Assembly: GCA_900551945.1 (NCBI GenBank)
Contig: URYE01000109.1
Location: 1 to 5,544, forward strand
Direction: 5' to 3'
DNA length: 5,544 nt
Source of the DNA: an uncultured Eubacterium sp.
Lineage (GTDB): Bacteria > Bacillota > Clostridia > Lachnospirales > Lachnospiraceae
The position numbers and the translations under genes were made by a program. Shown here in pieces: positions 4,440 to 5,544 of the stretch. Position 1 is the first letter of the stretch. Every line of letters begins with the position of its first letter. Under the pieces are notes generated by a model. It was not told where the DNA came from. It saw nothing but the letters and a program-made list of their open reading frames with translations, and made no database searches.

Positions 4440-5544
4440 TTAAAGAGTTACAACTCTCATAGTATTTGTAAGACCACGTCTTGCGTCTGGAGCTGAAGAT
4501 GTAGCTACACCTGCTGAGATAATAACTGTATCACCTTCACCTATGTATCCAGCATTTTCTGTTACCTGTAAAGCATGTTCGATAATCTTATCTGTAGACT
4601 TTTCTGTAGCAGTCTTTAAAGGTCTTACACCCCAGTAAATCTGCATCTTTCTAAGAACATTATCATAAGGTGAGCAACCAATGATTTCTGCATTTGGCTT
4701 AAGCTTAGATGTAAGTCTTGCTGTAAATCCTGAAATTGTTGGGCATACGATAGCCTTAGCATTAAGGTTTTCAGCTGTCTGAACTGCTGCATTACATACA
4801 GCGCTTGAAATATTTCTCTTAGTATGAAGAGCTGCATTAGCACCAGCTACTAAATGAGTTTCTGTTGTTTCTGCAACCTTAGCCATCATCTTAAGAGCTT
4901 CTAATGGATACTTACCATTAGCTGTTTCGCCTGAAAGCATTACAACGTCAGTTCCATCGTAAATAGCATTAGCAACATCGGCAACTTCAGCTCTTGTTGG
5001 ACGTGGGTTTCTTATCATTGAGTCAAGCATCTGTGTAGCTGTAATAACTGGCTTATAAGCTGCGTTACACTTTCTGATAATTTCCTTCTGAATGTGTGGA
5101 ACTTGTTCTGCTGGAATTTCAACACCCATATCACCACGAGCAACCATGATACCATCAGCAACTTTTAAGATTTCATCCATGTTTTCAACACCTTCGCTGT
5201 TTTCGATTTTAGCGATGATTTGAATTTCAGGACGACCATTTTCAATTAATAATTTTTTAACATCTAAAACATCTTGTGGACGTCTTACGAAAGATGCAGC
5301 GATGAAATCAACACCTTGTTGACAACCAAAAGTTAAATCTCCGATATCTTTTTCTGATAAGTAATCGAATCCTAATTTGATTCCTGGAACGTTGATTCCA
5401 CGTTTGTTTTTAACAACACCATCGTTAGCACAGATACATACGATATCAGTACCTTCAACATGATCAACTAATAATTCTACTTGACCATCGTTTACTAAGA
5501 TGAAACCACCTGGTTTAACATCTTTATATAAATCTTTATAAGTG
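4440..5544 (-). CDS. pyk: Pyruvate kinase, N-terminus outside the window (partial)
   Basis: The frame stays open from the window edge to TAA (4440-4442), giving the last 367 residues of an enzyme of about 470-480. The ATG at 5178-5180 is internal, because homology continues upstream. Pyruvate kinase turns phosphoenolpyruvate and ADP into pyruvate and ATP, the last step of glycolysis. Visible landmarks in order: end of the B domain (GGFILVNDGQVELLV), RGINVPGIKL, DFIAASFVRR, the AKIEN motif with catalytic Lys and Mg-binding Glu, DGIMVARGDMGVEIP with Mg-binding Asp, ITATQMLDSM, and RPTRAEVADVANAIYDGTDVVMLSGETA. The regulatory C domain follows and ends NTMRVVTL, with no extra PEP-utilising domain. 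Codon usage changes sharply near 5100: AAA, CAA and TTA upstream, AAG, CAG and mostly CTT downstream. This suggests a recombinant gene or an assembly join. Two hairpins follow the stop. Confidence 0.97.
   Translation of the reverse strand, partial: TYKDLYKDVKPGGFILVNDGQVELLVDHVEGTDIVCICANDGVVKNKRGINVPGIKLGFDYLSEKDIGDLTFGCQQGVDFIAASFVRRPQDVLDVKKLLIENGRPEIQIIAKIENSEGVENMDEILKVADGIMVARGDMGVEIPAEQVPHIQKEIIRKCNAAYKPVITATQMLDSMIRNPRPTRAEVADVANAIYDGTDVVMLSGETANGKYPLEALKMMAKVAETTETHLVAGANAALHTKRNISSAVCNAAVQTAENLNAKAIVCPTISGFTARLTSKLKPNAEIIGCSPYDNVLRKMQIYWGVRPLKTATEKSTDKIIEHALQVTENAGYIGEGDTVIISAGVATSSAPDARRGLTNTMRVVTL

Noticed and set aside
4625..4843. Small - strand ORF inside pyk
   Set aside because: It is a frame-shifted reading of pyruvate kinase; the main frame carries all the family motifs.
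5178..5180. ATG as the start of pyruvate kinase
   Set aside because: The frame is open upstream to the window edge, and that part encodes conserved pyruvate kinase sequence, so this is an internal Met.

Overview
The window looks like chromosomal DNA from a low-GC Gram-positive bacterium of the Clostridia, probably a Lachnospiraceae-like Firmicute. This rests on AT-rich intergenic DNA, a T-box riboswitch ahead of tyrS, an RqcH-type NFACT protein and a VanZ-like protein. The exact taxon cannot be read from the sequence.

Layout. On the + strand, positions 1-318 hold the C-terminal end of rqcH (ribosome quality control), followed by a clear intrinsic terminator (334-380). Everything else that codes is on the - strand, so rqcH converges on a block that reads right to left: pyk (4440-5544, N-terminus outside the window), a vanZ-like gene (3768-4301), a tyrosine-specific T-box leader (3379-3648), tyrS (2087-3310), and an unrecognised ten-helix membrane protein gene (864-2063) that starts 23 bases after tyrS and probably shares its transcript. 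The 545-base gap between the convergent genes (319-863) has no credible gene. It holds the rqcH terminator, a repeated 26-28 base motif, several hairpins and a 220-base long inverted repeat (631-850) that looks like a non-coding mobile or folded-RNA element.

How the parts work together. The T-box should sense uncharged tRNA-Tyr and switch on tyrS, and apparently the membrane protein gene behind it. Pyruvate kinase and the VanZ-like protein appear to be separate transcription units, divided by hairpins and at least one good promoter. These are mostly housekeeping genes, and I see no defence island, CRISPR array, phage or conjugative module.

Most notable observations. (1) pyk changes synonymous codon usage abruptly near 5100: all 11 Lys codons on the 5' side are AAA and all 14 on the 3' side are AAG, with matching shifts for Gln, Leu and Arg. 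That suggests a recombinant mosaic gene or a chimeric assembly. (2) The 63-64 base inverted repeat encloses hairpins and shares a core motif with a neighbouring hairpin. (3) An uncharacterised polytopic membrane protein sits under apparent tyrosine T-box control.
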